From: Tubiluchus corallicola | Taxonomy: Eukaryota; Priapulida; Priapulimorpha; Priapulimorphida; Tubiluchidae | NCBI GenBank assembly: GCA_030141605.1 | Contig: JAQGDQ010000684.1 | Coordinates: 1-64,000 of the forward strand | Direction: 5' to 3' | DNA: 64,000 nt | Shown here: piece after piece, positions 62,905-64,000 of the stretch | How positions within the stretch are numbered: position 1 is the first letter of the stretch | Layout: each line of letters begins with the position of its first letter | Translations under genes and position numbers: made by a program | The notes under the pieces: generated by a model | The model's database searches: none | Told to the model about the DNA's origin: nothing | Seen by the model: only the letters and a program-made list of their open reading frames with translations

Positions 62905-63490
62905 CTTGCATGTTACTAACTATAGACACCAACTATGATGACATAAACTGGTTCTAGATCTTGGTTGTAGAACTGGCATTCTTAGCATAGGAACTGCTAT
63001 TTTAGGGGGAAGGTGAGAGTCTCTTAGTCAACACTCAAAAATGTTCACCCCCTCCCATATGTCTTCTTTGCATTGAATGGTACACTATTAGTTCCAGTGA
63101 TAGGTAAGTTCCATTAAAAATGAACTTGTTCAATTTTTGTATAGAAGTAAAGTGAACTTTATTCAAGTTCAATTTCATCCCGGCCACAATGAACATTACT
63201 CAAGTTCAAGTCCACGATCGGGTTTTGACAAAGTTCAAGTTGCAATGAATTAACTGCGTAGGTCTATACATCTAGTTATTTAACTAGCATTGTGGAATTC
63301 GCTTTACTAATTTGACTTATTTTCGCTAGTTTTGGCACATGGATTTGGCTAAATTTGGTTCTGTTTGGCTTAATCTTACCAGGAATTTGGCTTACGAATG
63401 ACTCCGTCACCGATCGCCCTGCCCAAAGATCTTGCATATTGAGCACTAGCATAAATTCACAAGTAACAGAAGTCATTTGTTTTTTGGGTT
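62905..63490 (+). pseudogene. METTL5: Decayed DNA copy of METTL5 exon 2 and part of intron 2
   Basis: Positions about 62906-63013 match METTL5 exon 2 (18074-18188), and similarity continues into the intron (TTTGCATTGAATGG; TTACGAATGACTCCGTCACC; GATCTTGCATATTGA). A 7-base deletion after GACATAAA shifts the frame and a TAG follows at once. The glycine-rich motif is hit too (DLGCGTG would read DLGCRTG). The donor is GTGAGA. Because intron sequence is included, it arose by DNA duplication, not retrotransposition. Same strand as the parent, 45 kb away. Confidence 0.9.
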
Positions 63491-63624
63491 TTTCTCATTT
63501 TAGTTTAGTAGGTGAATTTGAACCTTGAAAATTCAAGTTATTTTTGTAATAATTGTTAACGTTTCCAAGTTCACAAAAAGTCAAGTTCTTGCAACTCCTT
63601 TTTTTGTTTGCGTACTCTGTAAAT

Positions 63625-64000
63625 CAGGGGTGTGCAAATTGCGGCCCACGGGCCACTTGCGGCCCGCCGAGAGAATCTGTGCGGCCCACAATTTGTCAAC
63701 CTAATGAAAGTGCGGCCCGGGCGATTAATTGAGTGTATTCAGCTGAAGTCCGTGCCACGATCCCAATGATAGTGCGGGTAGTTTTTTCTACTAGATCGGA
63801 TGCCATTAACCCTTACAAGACGGTTGTAGCTTAATGTCACTGTACTACACAGACTGTGTGATACACATTACTAATACGCATTGTAATGAAATTACCACTA
63901 TCTGTCCTGAAAGTAGAAATATATGGTTTGTAATATAAATTTTAATAACTTCTAAAATAGTTTCTTGAGTGTAGTAGTAATGATGTACACAGGTCGGATG
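63625..64000 (+). mobile_element. hAT-like MITE (CAGGGGTGTGCAAATT), cut by the window end
   Basis: It begins CAGGGGTGTGCAAATTGCGG and follows 18899-19343 closely to the last base, with a short extra GCGGCCC stretch near its start. The left flank differs from that of the METTL5 intron copy, so it is probably an independent insertion even though both lie downstream of METTL5 exon 2 sequence. Confidence 0.88.

Overview
This window looks like nuclear DNA of an invertebrate animal. It is AT-rich, genes are split by 0.5-2 kb GT-AG introns, miniature inverted-repeat transposable elements (MITEs) and micro/minisatellites are abundant, and the recognisable genes are eukaryotic: EIF4B, EFTUD2, METTL5, a rhodopsin-like GPCR and DOMON-cytochrome b561 proteins. 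I cannot name the phylum. Nothing prokaryotic is present (no operons, ribosome binding sites, CRISPR or attachment sites). All identifications are from reading the sequence and from memory of the protein families; no search was run.

Layout. 0-1.5 kb: one exon of EIF4B (+). 1.54-7.08 kb: a near-perfect palindrome with arms of about 2.64 kb and a MITE at its centre; each arm carries a copy of EFTUD2 exon 4. 5.7-9.9 kb: the first four exons of EFTUD2 (-); the rest of the gene is not found here. 10-17 kb: mostly repeats, with two or three weak short coding candidates. 17.0-22.5 kb: a complete four-exon METTL5 (+), followed at once by about 1.2 kb of a 32-bp tandem repeat. 24-31 kb: MITEs and microsatellites. 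31-52 kb: a cluster of four related DOMON genes on +, each with an uninterrupted coding region. The first encodes a secreted, probably GPI-anchored DOMON protein; the other three encode DOMON plus six-helix cytochrome b561. A rhodopsin-like GPCR with one coding exon lies between them on -. 52-58 kb: MITEs and minisatellites. 58.9-62.7 kb: four phase-matched C-terminal exons of an unidentified Ala/Thr/Val/Gln-rich protein (-). 62.9-64 kb: a decayed DNA copy of METTL5 exon 2 with its intron.

Functional picture. The METTL5, EFTUD2 and EIF4B products are housekeeping RNA and translation factors. The DOMON cluster would supply heme proteins at the plasma membrane or in endomembranes: three that can pass electrons across a membrane and one lipid-anchored DOMON-only version that might act as an extracellular partner.

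The most unusual signals are structural. They are (1) the palindrome, whose turn-around point lies inside a MITE at a motif shared by both MITE ends; (2) tandem repeats built from splice junctions, including 19 units of about 29 bp most of which repeat a GTAAGT donor next to a real exon, and two decayed copies of the EFTUD2 exon 4 acceptor; (3) acceptor-like sequences just upstream of the start codons of six genes, meaning 5' UTR introns or spliced-leader trans-splicing; and (4) at least seven MITE families, several with visible target-site duplications.
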